DNA from: Paenibacillus peoriae KCTC 3763
GTDB taxonomy: Bacteria; Bacillota; Bacilli; Paenibacillales; Paenibacillaceae
Assembly (NCBI RefSeq): GCF_000236805.1
Contig: NZ_AGFX01000037.1
Coordinates: 124,001-188,000 of the forward strand
DNA: 64,000 nt
Reading direction: 5' to 3'
Shown here: positions 51,069 through 61,741 of the stretch, piece after piece
Layout: each line of letters begins with the position of its first letter
Numbering within the stretch: the stretch's first letter is position 1
The notes under the pieces: generated by a model
Database searches by the model: none
What the model saw: the letters and a program-made list of their open reading frames with translations, nothing else
Told to the model about the DNA's origin: nothing
Translations under genes and position numbers: made by a program

Positions 51069-51812
51069 ATGGAAGACCGTAAATTAACCGTTCGCGCTGT
51101 GGAGCGTGCACTTGATATATTGCTGTGTTTTACCGCAGACTCGGATCTGGGTCTGACGGAGATTGCCTCCAAAATTGGGCTACATAAAAGCACGGTTCAC
51201 CGGCTGCTGACAACGCTGGAGGATCGTGGCTTTGTCGTTCGGAATGCTGCAACCGAAAAATATCGGCTTGGCTTCCGCATATGGGAGCTGTCCACCCATT
51301 TGTCACAAAGCGATGAGCCGGCAGTGCTGCTACAGCCAGCGATGGAAGGACTGCGTGACCGCCTGGGTGAGACGATCAGCTTGTACTTGCGAGACGGCAG
51401 TATGCGTATTCGCATTCAAGCCGTGCAGAGCAACCAGGCGATCCGCCGCGTTGCGCCTGTGGGTGCGCGCATGCCGCTGGCTGTGGGGGCTTCCAGCAAG
51501 GTGCTGGCGGCCTTTATGCCGCCGCAGGAGCTGGAAGCTCTGCTAAGAGGGGATGAATGGCCGTCTTCGGTAGACCCGGAGGTCTATAAAGCTCAGCTGC
51601 AGGATATTCGCGAGAAGGGCTATGCAACCAGCTATGAAGAACGGGAGCCAGGTGCAGCCGCTGTGGCAGCGCCTGTGGTGAACCGGAAGGGACAGGTCGC
51701 TGCGGCCTTGTCTGTATCCGGTCCGGTCAGCCGGCTTGCACCTGAGACGCTGCATGATTTTGCCCCGATTTTGATCGAAGCTGCGAAGGAAATGGGGCTT
51801 ATGCTCCCGTAA
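51069..51812 (+). CDS. IclR family transcriptional regulator
   Basis: A 247-residue protein. N-terminal winged helix (VRAVERALDILLCFTADSDLGLTEIASKIGLHKSTVHRLLTTLEDRGFV) and a C-terminal GAF-like effector domain (VAPVGARMPLAVGASSKVLAA, EEREPGAAAVAAPV). IclR proteins control catabolic genes with small acids as ligands. The ATG at 51069 is about 9 bases after AGGGGAG. No target gene is next to it, since thiC downstream has its own riboswitch. Confidence 0.9.
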   Translation: MEDRKLTVRAVERALDILLCFTADSDLGLTEIASKIGLHKSTVHRLLTTLEDRGFVVRNAATEKYRLGFRIWELSTHLSQSDEPAVLLQPAMEGLRDRLGETISLYLRDGSMRIRIQAVQSNQAIRRVAPVGARMPLAVGASSKVLAAFMPPQELEALLRGDEWPSSVDPEVYKAQLQDIREKGYATSYEEREPGAAAVAAPVVNRKGQVAAALSVSGPVSRLAPETLHDFAPILIEAAKEMGLMLP

Positions 51813-51913
51813 CAGGACCAGAGAAGGGTTGCCAAAATAAGAAATTTAAAGTAATCTGATGAGGATGGCGGGATGTCTATTATCTCCGTCTCATGCAAAT
51901 CGAAGTATCACAG

Positions 51914-52009
51914 TTACTGGGGGAGCCTGTAATGCCGGGCTGAGATGGAATCGTGCAAGATTCCGGACCCTTTGCACCTGATCTGGATCATACCAGCGTA
52001 GGGAAGTAA
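51914..52009 (+). ncRNA. TPP riboswitch (THI element)
   Basis: All conserved blocks of the THI box are present: P1 TTACT (51914-51918) with AGTAA (52005-52009), GGGGAGCC, the pyrimidine-sensing CTGAGATGG, then ACCC near 51967-51970, ACCTGATCTGGATCAT and CCAGCGTAGGGAAG. It lies 193 bp before thiC and is followed by a terminator, so thiamine pyrophosphate should cause early termination. Confidence 0.96.
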
Positions 52010-52100
52010 TCGGCCATTGAAATGTATACGCAGCTGCTGCCCAAGAAGGCGCGTGGAATATATTATTCCGTGTGCGTACTTCTGGATAGCTCTTCGTTAG

Positions 52101-53990
<1,890 letters not shown>

Positions 53991-54095
53991 ATTGGTAGCA
54001 AATAATATCAATCGGAAAGCTAAACAGATAGCGCTGGCAAGCTAGTCTGAGGCTTATAACTACTACGAATGATGAACTAATAAACGAATGAATAA

Positions 54096-54142
54096 CAAAA
54101 GCCGTGCTTCTCTACAGACGATGTAGGGAAACACGGCTTTTG
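54096..54142. terminator. Bidirectional terminator after thiC
   Basis: CAAAAGCCGTG and CACGGCTTTTG close a long stem that includes CTCTACA/TGTAGGG. It serves thiC and the minus-strand small gene at 54186-54338. Confidence 0.85.
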
Positions 54143-54185
54143 AGCTTATGTCAAAGCAAAATGAAGCAACCGAAAGAAGGCTGCT

Positions 54186-54338
54186 TTATTTTTTACCCAT
54201 TTTCTCATTCAAGATATCCTGAAAGCTGAGCTTCTTCTCCGAGCTATCTTCTTTCTTCTGCATACTCACCGCGTTGGCACGTTGGTATTGGTGGTGAAAG
54301 GGCATCAGGGTGTGTACAGTTAAGTTCATTGTATTCAT
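54186..54338 (-). CDS. 50-residue protein of unknown function
   Basis: A 50-codon gene on the minus strand with GGAGG 9 bases before its ATG (54338) and a terminator shared with thiC 44 bp after its stop. The product begins MNTMNLTVHTLMPFHH and ends in a charged helix KKLSFQDILNEKMGKK. No TM helix or known domain is seen. The ribosome site, terminator and typical codon use make it a likely real gene. Confidence 0.65.
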   Translation of the reverse strand: MNTMNLTVHTLMPFHHQYQRANAVSMQKKEDSSEKKLSFQDILNEKMGKK

Positions 54339-54827
54339 GTAGGTTGTTCCTCCAATTCCATTTCGTCAAATCCAGATTGAGTTGCTTAGGACCTCTGTAT
54401 AGGACTATTTGTATGTACTTGATGTCGTAATGCCATATAGGTTGCTTGGTTAAGTTGCAATCATTATAACCGCATTTTTTCAAAGTAAAACACTTTTGAC
54501 ATAAAACAGGAAGATGGTCGTATGTGTCCAAAATGTGTATTAGGAGGATGGTCGTTTTGAGGGAAGATGTGCCTAGATCGAAAACAAGGGCTAGAGGCCC
54601 GTTTTCTTAGTTTAGTAGTCGGGATTGTTTTTTTGTCGAAATGGCTGGGGTCTGTCTGAATTCGGGATTAAGGCAGTTTGGTGGTGAATTAAAGTGTCAA
54701 AGTTATATTGACTTTAGGTTTGTAAGTAGATACCATGAACTGGTTGTAAGCGTATTTTGACAGCAAGCGTCAGCCAATCCATCTGGCTAATCAGTGATGA
54801 AATGTTTGAGAGAGGATTAGAGCATAT
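54339..54827. other. 489-bp intergenic region before the YitT gene
   Basis: Divergent gap. A GTCAA/TTGAC inverted repeat at about 54694-54712 overlaps a TTGACT box that could be a -35 for the YitT gene. A weak hairpin (AAAAC...GGGC/GCCC...TTTT, about 54581-54607) may be a terminator. A 17- to 20-codon frame at about 54548-54610 has an AGGAGG but is too short to judge. Confidence 0.4.
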
Positions 54828-55664
54828 ATGAAAAAGAGACTTGCGGATATCGCATTTATTATTGTAGGTGCCTTTTTTTTCGCGCTGGCTGTTAATCTGT
54901 TTGTGATCCCGAATGAGTTTGGTGAAGGGGGCGTTACAGGGGTTACGATTATTTTGTACTACCTGTTTCAGTGGTCGCCTTCGGTCGTCAATCTGGTGAT
55001 CAATGGTCTGCTGTTGATTATTGGATATAAATTTCTGGATGCGAGAACAACGTTATACACCGTCATTGCGGTCGCATTTAACTCGTTGTTTTTACATTTA
55101 ACAGCTGACTGGCGGATTGATTCGCATGAGCCGACGATTAATGCCGTGTTTGCCGGAGTTTTGGTCGGAATCGGGATTGGCTTAATCGTGCGGGTAGGGG
55201 GTACAACGGCGGGAACGGTCATTTTGGCGCGGATTGCCAACAAATATTTGGATTGGAATATTAGCTATGCCCTGCTGTTTTTTGATTTGATCGTAGCGTT
55301 CTCTTCCTATTTTATTATTGGGCCGGAAAAATTGATGCTGACGATCGTCATCCTGTACGTGGGAACCAAGGTTATGGATTTTATGATTGAGGGGCTAAAT
55401 CCTAAAAAGGCGGTCATGATTATCTCGGAGCATCAAGACAAAATTGCAGAGATGGTCATTACGCAAATGGATCGTGGAGTTACCGTCCTGTCAGGCCACG
55501 GATACTACACCAAAAATCCGAAGGAAGTTCTGTATATCGTCATTAGCAAACAAGAGGTGTCGGCGCTTAAAAAGATTGTAAAAGCCGTCGACACAGCAGC
55601 ATTTATCACGATTCATGACGTGCGGGATGTATTCGGAGAGGGCTTTTTGGATATTTCGAAATAG
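54828..55664 (+). CDS. YitT family membrane protein (DUF2179)
   Basis: A 278-residue protein with five or six TM helices (residues 8-175; for example IAFIIVGAFFFALAVNLFVIP and GVLVGIGIGLIVRVGGTTAG) and a cytoplasmic C-terminal DUF2179 domain (GLNPKKAVMIISEHQDKIAEMVITQMDRGVTVLSGHGYYTK, split here by family convention). The function of YitT proteins is unknown; ligand-binding by the C-terminal domain is suspected. GAGAGGAT lies upstream of the ATG. It ends at a terminator and is not linked to the next cluster. Confidence 0.88.
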   Translation: MKKRLADIAFIIVGAFFFALAVNLFVIPNEFGEGGVTGVTIILYYLFQWSPSVVNLVINGLLLIIGYKFLDARTTLYTVIAVAFNSLFLHLTADWRIDSHEPTINAVFAGVLVGIGIGLIVRVGGTTAGTVILARIANKYLDWNISYALLFFDLIVAFSSYFIIGPEKLMLTIVILYVGTKVMDFMIEGLNPKKAVMIISEHQDKIAEMVITQMDRGVTVLSGHGYYTKNPKEVLYIVISKQEVSALKKIVKAVDTAAFITIHDVRDVFGEGFLDISK

Positions 55665-55705
55665 CTGGCGGTGTGAAGGTAAGGTTATAGGAGAACATGG
55701 TTGAA

Positions 55706-55732
55706 AGTCGGTCCTGAGGGAGCGGCTTTTTT
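55706..55732 (+). terminator. Terminator of the YitT gene
   Basis: AGTCGGTCC and GGAGCGGCT pair with one mismatch and one wobble over a 4-base loop, followed by six T. Confidence 0.65.
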
Positions 55733-55828
55733 GCTGTTGTGAGGTTTTCCCTCCCTCTGACCGCCTGCCGAGCAGCAGCTTCTGCAAACGGCCGCCAGTG
55801 TCCTTTGAATTCGCTGACCCTACGAAGT

Positions 55829-57016
55829 TTATACTTTCTGATATTTTAAAATATGGGCGTCTTTAATCCGTTGCACGGCTTCCAGCAATCTTTCTTCCGA
55901 AGTAACCAAACTAATGCGAACATATCCGGCACCATGCTGACCAAAAGCTTCGCCTGGAATAACGGCAACATGAGCTTTGTCCAATAAAAGAGCGGAAAAC
56001 TGTTCGGAACTATACCCCTCCGGGACTTTCGCCCATACGAAAAAGGTGCCTGCGGAAGGCCTTACCTGCCAGCCGATTTTGTTCAGTCCGTTTACTAATG
56101 TATCTCGTCTCTGGTTATATATATCTGTGAGTTGGTGGACGCAGTCCTGGTCGGCTGTTAAGGCGGCCGCGGCGGCATCCTGAACCGCTCCAAACACGTT
56201 TCCGTAAGCATGTTCAACAAAGCGGTTCATGCCTGCGATAATGGATGGATTTCCAACGGCAAACGCCACTCTCCAGCCGGCCATATTGTACGCCTTTGAC
56301 ATGGTGTATACTTCCACGCCTATTTCTTTAGCCCCTTTCGTCTGCAAGAAGCTAAGCGGTTTATTCCCGTCAAAACCAATAGATCCGTAAGCCATATCAT
56401 GAAAAACTGGAATATTGTGTTTTGTGGCAAACTGAACGGTTTCCGCGAAAAAATGACTTGTTGCCACAGCGCCGGTCGGATTGTTCGGATAATTTAACAA
56501 CAGCAATTTTGTACGTTGGGCGATTTGCGTCGGAATTGCGTTATAATCCGGCAGAAATCCATCTGCTTCCTTCACAGGCAAACCGTAAAGCTGGGCCTCG
56601 GCTAATTTTACCGCGGAATAATACATCGGAAAGGCAGGTTCAGGAAACATGATGGTGTCGCCCGGATTCAAAAGACATTGCGGCAGAGCGGCAACGGCGA
56701 TAATAGATCCGTTAAAAATGGCAATTTCGGTGTCCGGATCAAGATCAACGCCGTATTCACGTTTGTAGAATGCAACAATGGCCTGTTTTAAAGAATTTTT
56801 CCCATTGTAAGGTGGATATCCATGGTTGCTCTGCACATCAATGGCCGCTTTCAAGCGATCCACAATATGCTGAGGAGTAGGCAAATCCGGGTTCCCTCTT
56901 CCAAGATTAATAATATCAATTCCTTGCTTTTCATAATTGGCAATCGCTTGCGCTTGTTTGGACATGTACTTTCTCGGCAGGGATTTCAGCCGCTTGGATT
57001 CTTCAAAAACAACCAT
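55829..57016 (-). CDS. Class I/II aminotransferase, MtnE-like
   Basis: A 395-residue fold-type-I PLP enzyme. The PLP lysine is in YTMSKAYNMAGWR, with NYPNNPTGAV and the C-terminal arginine in YVRISLVTSEERL. Several blocks (LLNPGDTIMFPEP, FHDMAYGSIGFDG, SFLQTKGAKEIG) closely recall B. subtilis MtnE, the aminotransferase that makes methionine from its keto acid. The start follows AAAGGAAAAAAAG. It is downstream of the HcxA-like dehydrogenase (43 bp gap). In E. coli a methionine aminotransferase (YbdL) and HcxA (YbdH) are also neighbours. A sulfur amino-acid role is inferred. Confidence 0.88.
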   Translation of the reverse strand: MVVFEESKRLKSLPRKYMSKQAQAIANYEKQGIDIINLGRGNPDLPTPQHIVDRLKAAIDVQSNHGYPPYNGKNSLKQAIVAFYKREYGVDLDPDTEIAIFNGSIIAVAALPQCLLNPGDTIMFPEPAFPMYYSAVKLAEAQLYGLPVKEADGFLPDYNAIPTQIAQRTKLLLLNYPNNPTGAVATSHFFAETVQFATKHNIPVFHDMAYGSIGFDGNKPLSFLQTKGAKEIGVEVYTMSKAYNMAGWRVAFAVGNPSIIAGMNRFVEHAYGNVFGAVQDAAAAALTADQDCVHQLTDIYNQRRDTLVNGLNKIGWQVRPSAGTFFVWAKVPEGYSSEQFSALLLDKAHVAVIPGEAFGQHGAGYVRISLVTSEERLLEAVQRIKDAHILKYQKV

Positions 57017-57059
57017 TCTTTTTTTCCTTTCTGCTGATGGATGGAAGCAATGTATTACC

Positions 57060-58157
57060 CTAATAATTGTAGCTGCTTGTAATCCTGTTCACTGTCAGGA
57101 TCGCCCTTAGTGCATCATCAGCGGTGACTTTAAACGGTAAACTGTGAATTCTCGATGTTTCAGACGTCATTTTTGCCGCAATCAGCCGCAGCGCTTCCGT
57201 GCTGGAATCGTCCAGATGTATATCCTGCAGCGTCGTCGGGAGGCCTATTTTTCTATAAAAAGGAAGAATCGACTCCAGTTCGTCCGTTTTCTTTTCTAGG
57301 GCTAATTGAACCAGAATTCCGAACGCTACAAGAGATCCGTGTAAAATCGTTTTCGTTCCGGGAATAGCTGTCGCAGCATTAAAGAAGGCGTGTGCGCCCA
57401 CGCTTTTGGCAAATATACTTCCAAAGCCTCCAACGAGGCCGGCAACGGCAATATTCGTATCAATAACATTTATAAAGGCATCCGTTAATTTTCCGGTCTG
57501 TGCGTCTTGGATGGATTGTTCCCCGAACTCGAATAAAAACTCTCTGCATTTGTGCATCATTTCGAAACTCAATTGCATCGGTATGGTTTTGGTCTGTATC
57601 TGATTCAAACGGGATACGCCTTCGTACCATTTGGCGAGAGTGTCGCCGATACCGGCAATCGTATATTCAATAGGGCTGTTTAAAATGATCTCCGGTTCAA
57701 TCACGACAAGATTGGTTGCTTTCGGAAAAGACAAGCTGTCAACATGAATCCCCTCATCATTATAAATGATGCTTACGGCACTGAATGCGGCGCAATTGGA
57801 AGCAAGTGTCGGAATAAGTATTTCCGGGATTTGCAGCTGATAGGCCACTGCTTTTACAAGGTCCGCCACCTTTCCTCCGCCGATCCCTAATAATCCTTCC
57901 GCTTTATATTGCTTGGCGATGGCGGAGATTCGCTTAATCTCGTTTAGAGAACATTCACCACTATATTTCTCATATTGAATTTCGAAATTTGCCAGCGAAG
58001 GCAAGTAAGGCATAGCGGCCTGAAGCGATTTTTCTCCATGTATGACCAATAATCTGTTGATCTTTCTTTCGGAAATCAATTGGGGCAATTGATTCAATAT
58101 TCCTTTACTGTGATAGTATTCCTGGGGACCAGCTTTCAAAACGACAGTTGATTCCAT
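57060..58157 (-). CDS. Iron-containing dehydrogenase, HcxA/GldA-like
   Basis: A 365-residue protein of the glycerol dehydrogenase/YbdH group. NAD motif GIGGGKVADLVKA, PTLASNCAAFSAVSIIY, and metal ligands in AGIGDTLAKWYEG, KSVGAHAFFNAATAIPGT and ILHGSLVAFG. HcxA-type enzymes reduce 2-oxo acids to hydroxy acids. The ATG at 58157 is 9 bases after GGAGG; the frame is open further but without a ribosome site. It is the first gene of the minus-strand pair and has a promoter TTGACA-17-TATATT (58246-58218). Confidence 0.88.
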   Translation of the reverse strand: MESTVVLKAGPQEYYHSKGILNQLPQLISERKINRLLVIHGEKSLQAAMPYLPSLANFEIQYEKYSGECSLNEIKRISAIAKQYKAEGLLGIGGGKVADLVKAVAYQLQIPEILIPTLASNCAAFSAVSIIYNDEGIHVDSLSFPKATNLVVIEPEIILNSPIEYTIAGIGDTLAKWYEGVSRLNQIQTKTIPMQLSFEMMHKCREFLFEFGEQSIQDAQTGKLTDAFINVIDTNIAVAGLVGGFGSIFAKSVGAHAFFNAATAIPGTKTILHGSLVAFGILVQLALEKKTDELESILPFYRKIGLPTTLQDIHLDDSSTEALRLIAAKMTSETSRIHSLPFKVTADDALRAILTVNRITSSYNY

Positions 58158-58217
58158 AATGATGTTACCTCCATTACATTTCCTACTTAATTGGGAGGAA
58201 TAATTTATATTGTAGAA

Positions 58218-58246
58218 AATATACTCTGTTCGCAAATCTATGTCAA
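58218..58246 (-). promoter_or_regulatory. SigmaA promoter of the dehydrogenase-aminotransferase pair
   Basis: Read on the minus strand, TTGACA occupies 58246-58241 and TATATT 58223-58218, with 17 bp between. Confidence 0.7.
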
Positions 58247-58252
58247 TTACTT

Positions 58253-58284
58253 CTTAAGCATGTTCTGACGAAATTATGCCTTAG
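58253..58284. promoter_or_regulatory. Candidate shared operator of the divergent cluster
   Basis: CTTAAGCAT (58253-58261) and ATGCCTTAG (58276-58284) are inverted with 7 of 9 matches and a 14-bp spacer. They lie between the two opposite -35 boxes. A further ATGCTAAA half-site overlaps the plus-strand spacer (58299-58306). No regulator gene is in the window. Confidence 0.45.
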
Positions 58285-58294
58285 ATTTTAACTA

Positions 58295-58323
58295 TTGACA
58301 TGCTAAATTTTGATCTATATATT
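58295..58323 (+). promoter_or_regulatory. SigmaA promoter of the lyase-transport operon
   Basis: TTGACA at 58295-58300 and TATATT at 58318-58323, with 17 bp spacing; 81 bp before the lyase start. Confidence 0.75.
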
Positions 58324-58404
58324 ATAGTAATTAGGTAAAACGATAAAACATATGTGTTAACTATGGATTTAAAAGTATAGACTAGGCGGAAAGGAAGAAA
58401 TGTA

Positions 58405-60243
58405 ATGAGTTCCCATGTGATAGATATGGTATTGCTAAGAAATAATTTCGGAACAGTTGACATGCGCAGCATCTGGTCAGAGCATAACCGGCTGCAAAAG
58501 CATTTTGATGTGGAGGCGGCTCTTGCCCTGGCGGAAGGGGAATTTGGAATTATCCCCCGGAGTGCTGCTGAAACGATTGCCAAAAACGCTAAGGCTGAAT
58601 ATGTGGATTTTGCTGAAATCGCAAGTGAATCGGCAAAAGCGAAACACTCTTTGAATGCAACCATAAAAGCGTTGCAGTCATTATGCGGCGAGGATGGAGA
58701 GTATGTCCACTTTGGGGCAACGACCCAGGATATTGTGGACACAGGAACCATACTGCAATTAAAAGAGGCGCATACTCTCATCCTTTCGGAGTTGAAAGAG
58801 GTTGCGGGAGAGCTCGCCAAGCTTGCCGAAAAATACAAAAAAACGCCGATGGCTGGCCGATCTCATGGCATGCAGGGGCTGCCGACAACCTTTGGCTTTA
58901 AATTATCCGTGGTGCTGAGTGAAGTAAAACGTCATATTGAACGGTTAGAGAGCTTGGAGGCCCGGACATTTACCGGTGTTATTGCAGGCGGAGTCGGGAC
59001 ATTTGCTTCTTTTGGTCCTAAAGGGCCTGAAATCGAAGCGAACGCTCTACAAAGACTGGGTTTGTCCGTGCCGGAGATTTGTTGGCATTCATCGCGAGAC
59101 AGAATCGCGGAGTACGCCAGTGTTATCGGGTTAATCAGCGGTACATTAGGCAAGCTTGCCAATGAATTCTATAATCTGATGCGGTCGGAGATTGATGAGG
59201 TTGAAGAACCTTTTGCAATAGGGAAGATTGGCAGCACAACGATGCCCCACAAACGGAATCCGGCAGCGCTGGAGGGGATCGCAAGCCTGACAAGACCGAT
59301 TCTCCATAGCGTGTCCCTTATTCAGGATTCCCTTATCGTTGAGCATGAACGGGATGCGATGTCATGGCGGGGCGAATGGATTGCCTTGCCGGAAATCTGC
59401 ATCTATCTGTCTGCTCAACTGTTATCGACCAAAACAGTTTTGCAGGGTCTGATCGTAAAACCCGATCATATGCTGCGAAACTTAAATCTGCAAGGCGGAC
59501 TTTTATTATCGGAAAGAGTCATGTTTGCATTGGCGGAGAGCTACGGAAAACAGACTGCACATGAGCTTATTTATGAGCTGTCGATGAAGGCCATTGAAGA
59601 GCATAAACCGTTTCAGGATGTGTTGGTTGCCAATGAACAAGTCGCTAAGGTGCTGAATGAAGCGAAAATAAAAGAACTGTTAAATCCTGAAACCTATCTT
59701 GGATCTGCGGTTGAAAAGGTGGATCAAGTGCTGGTGAAGCAGCATTTCCGTCTGGCGATTCTTGATGATGCGGAAGAATTGCTCGACCTGACATTAAGAG
59801 CTTACCAATCCATAAGGGATTTAGGGATAAATTTTGCTGCGGCACATGCTGATCTGGATTTGGTGAAAAAACATATCACCCATAACTTGTGTTATGTGCT
59901 GGAGCAAAACGGGAAAATGATCGCGACCATCGCCATTAGGCTGCCGTGGGGGAGCCAACCTGGTCCTGCCGGTCTGCCTCATATCGGCTGGCTGGCCGTA
60001 GATCCAGCCAATGAGCGGCAAGGAATCGGATCGAAGATTTTGTCATTGGTTGAAGAAAAAATAGCGTCCGATTTAAAAAGCCCGGCCGTTACATTGGGTA
60101 CAGCGGAAAATCACCCATGGCTGTCCGCCATGTATGAAAGCAAGGGGTATCACAAAATCGGCACCAAGGATTTGGGCAGAGGTCATACAACGGTTTACTT
60201 TAAAAAGGATCTGCAGGCAGCTAAGGTAACTCAAAACATATAA
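58405..60243 (+). CDS. Fusion: fumarase/ASL-superfamily lyase + GNAT acetyltransferase
   Basis: A 612-residue chain. Residues 1-445 are an aspartase/fumarase/adenylosuccinate-lyase superfamily enzyme: VHFGATTQDIVDT, GRSHGMQGLPTTFG and the signature GSTTMPHKRNP (about 281) with the SS-loop. Such enzymes break C-N or C-S bonds to release fumarate. Residues 450-605 are a GNAT domain (FRLAILDDAEELLDLTLRAYQ, HIGWLAVDPANERQGIGSKIL, MYESKGYHKIG). The best fit by context is cleavage of a succinyl-amino acid such as S-(2-succino)cysteine, with N-acetylation by the fused domain; substrate unproven. GGAAAGGAAG precedes the ATG. First gene of a six-gene operon. Confidence 0.9.
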   Translation: MSSHVIDMVLLRNNFGTVDMRSIWSEHNRLQKHFDVEAALALAEGEFGIIPRSAAETIAKNAKAEYVDFAEIASESAKAKHSLNATIKALQSLCGEDGEYVHFGATTQDIVDTGTILQLKEAHTLILSELKEVAGELAKLAEKYKKTPMAGRSHGMQGLPTTFGFKLSVVLSEVKRHIERLESLEARTFTGVIAGGVGTFASFGPKGPEIEANALQRLGLSVPEICWHSSRDRIAEYASVIGLISGTLGKLANEFYNLMRSEIDEVEEPFAIGKIGSTTMPHKRNPAALEGIASLTRPILHSVSLIQDSLIVEHERDAMSWRGEWIALPEICIYLSAQLLSTKTVLQGLIVKPDHMLRNLNLQGGLLLSERVMFALAESYGKQTAHELIYELSMKAIEEHKPFQDVLVANEQVAKVLNEAKIKELLNPETYLGSAVEKVDQVLVKQHFRLAILDDAEELLDLTLRAYQSIRDLGINFAAAHADLDLVKKHITHNLCYVLEQNGKMIATIAIRLPWGSQPGPAGLPHIGWLAVDPANERQGIGSKILSLVEEKIASDLKSPAVTLGTAENHPWLSAMYESKGYHKIGTKDLGRGHTTVYFKKDLQAAKVTQNI

Positions 60244-60259
60244 AGCAGAGGGGATTATA

Positions 60260-61033
60260 ATGAAAAAGTTTCTTGGGATTATGATTGCAGGAATGTTGCT
60301 GGTCGTGTTGGCGGCTTGCGGCAATGGAACAAGCTCAAGCGGAGAAAAAGTGCTCAGAGTAGGGGCGACAGGACAAAGCTTTCCAAACTCCTTTAAAGAA
60401 GGAGATAAACTGGTCGGTTATGATGTTGAAGTGCTGGAGGCTGTAGCCAAGAATCTTGGTTACAAAGTGGAATGGACACTGACGGATTTTTCCGGATTGA
60501 TGGGTCAATTGGAAGCAGGCAAACTGGATACGGTCGCCAATAACGTAGCCGTAACTGATGAAAGAAAAAAAGTATATAATTTCACGGACAAATACTCAGT
60601 CCTTGGTACACAGGTTGCTGTCCGGGCAGACAATAATCAAATTAATACGTTGGATGATTTAAAAGGAAAAACCATCTCAGCCGTTCTGGGGTCCAACAAT
60701 GTGAAAAATTTTAAAGCCTGGGACACCAAAGGCGAGGTTACTTTAAAAACATACGAAACGCGTGAATCAGCTATGAATGAAGCCATCACGGGCAAGGTGG
60801 ACGGATATATTAACGCATCCACCACGCTTCTGGCCGAGATTGCCAAAGGCAAGCTTCCACTCAAACTGGTAGGCGATCCGATTTCACATGATGATGTGTC
60901 CTTTCCTTTTGCCAGAACGGAACAGGGCGAAAAGCTGTTGAAGGAATTTAACACTGAGCTCCAAAAGCTCCGCGATGATGGAACGTTACTAAAAATCTCG
61001 AAAAAATATTACGGTGAGGATGTAACACAATAA
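60260..61033 (+). CDS. Amino-acid ABC transporter substrate-binding lipoprotein
   Basis: A 257-residue periplasmic-binding-type protein (SBP family 3). The signal peptide ends in lipobox VLAAC, giving a lipid anchor at Cys20. Family motifs: VGYDVEVLEAVAKNLGYKVEW, LDTVANNVAVTDERKKVYNFT, LKGKTISAVLGSNN. It resembles B. subtilis YxeM and TcyA/TcyJ, binding proteins for sulfur-containing amino acids. The gene follows the lyase by 16 bp with GAGGGG before its ATG. Confidence 0.9.
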   Translation: MKKFLGIMIAGMLLVVLAACGNGTSSSGEKVLRVGATGQSFPNSFKEGDKLVGYDVEVLEAVAKNLGYKVEWTLTDFSGLMGQLEAGKLDTVANNVAVTDERKKVYNFTDKYSVLGTQVAVRADNNQINTLDDLKGKTISAVLGSNNVKNFKAWDTKGEVTLKTYETRESAMNEAITGKVDGYINASTTLLAEIAKGKLPLKLVGDPISHDDVSFPFARTEQGEKLLKEFNTELQKLRDDGTLLKISKKYYGEDVTQ

Positions 61034-61058
61034 ACTAAGTCTTGAGGTGTACTCTCCA

Positions 61059-61730
61059 ATGGATTTCGATTTTGAATATATGCTGTCCGTATTTCCTAAC
61101 ATTATTAAATATTTACCCTTAACTATTATCATGGCCGTAACGGCCATGATAATGGCAAGTATCCTAGGTTTAATAGTGGCACTTATAAGAAACAGCCGCA
61201 TTCCTGTACTCACACAGCTTGCGGCTGTCTATATTTCATTTTTTCGTGCGATCCCGATGCTGGTGCAGTTATTTCTCTTTTACTTTGGCCTGCCGCAGTT
61301 AATTCCCGCTTTTAATAATATGACGGCATTAACGGCCGCGCTGATTGGCTTGAGTTTAAAAGAAGCGGCATTTCTGGCGGAAATTTTCAGAGCTGGGCTC
61401 AATTCGGTTGATAAAGGCCAATTGGAGGCGGGTTTATCGGTTGGCATGACGAAATTTCAAACCTATCGCCGGATGATCCTGCCGCAGGCGGCGCGTAACG
61501 CGCTACCCGGCACTGGGAATACATTTATTACGCTTATCAAAGAAACGGCACTGGCGTTTACGTTGGGTGTGGCCGAGATGTTTGCCCAAGCCAAAATGAT
61601 GGCGGCGGAAAGTTTCAAATTTTTTGAAACGTATTTGGCAGTCGGGCTATTATACTGGCTTATTGTTATTGGCGTATCGTCACTTCAGCGCGTGGTAGAA
61701 CAAAGAATTAACCGACCTTATCAACAATAG
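61059..61730 (+). CDS. Amino-acid ABC transporter permease
   Basis: A 223-residue HisM/YxeN-type permease with five or so TM helices. The family coupling motif is EAAFLAEIFRAGLNSVDKGQLEAGLSVGMTKFQTYRRMILPQAARNALP (positions about 105-150, quoted in blocks EAAFLAEIFRAG and EAGLSVGMTKF). The ATG at 61059 is 9 bases after TGAGGTG; a GTG four codons earlier overlaps that site. It works with the SBP and ATPase of the same operon. A short inverted repeat (ATCATGGCCGTAACGGCCATGAT) lies in its coding sequence at about 61127-61150. Confidence 0.9.
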   Translation: MDFDFEYMLSVFPNIIKYLPLTIIMAVTAMIMASILGLIVALIRNSRIPVLTQLAAVYISFFRAIPMLVQLFLFYFGLPQLIPAFNNMTALTAALIGLSLKEAAFLAEIFRAGLNSVDKGQLEAGLSVGMTKFQTYRRMILPQAARNALPGTGNTFITLIKETALAFTLGVAEMFAQAKMMAAESFKFFETYLAVGLLYWLIVIGVSSLQRVVEQRINRPYQQ

Positions 61731-61741
61731 GAGGTTGACGA

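Noticed and set aside
58281-58838. A 185-codon minus-strand frame over the lyase start and promoter
   Set aside because: It covers the plus-strand promoter and the conserved N-terminus of the lyase and shows no domain.
61127-61150. Long palindrome within the permease gene as a terminator or insertion site
   Set aside because: It is inside an intact coding frame with no T-run or target-site duplication; it is best explained by repeated Ala-Val-Thr codons.
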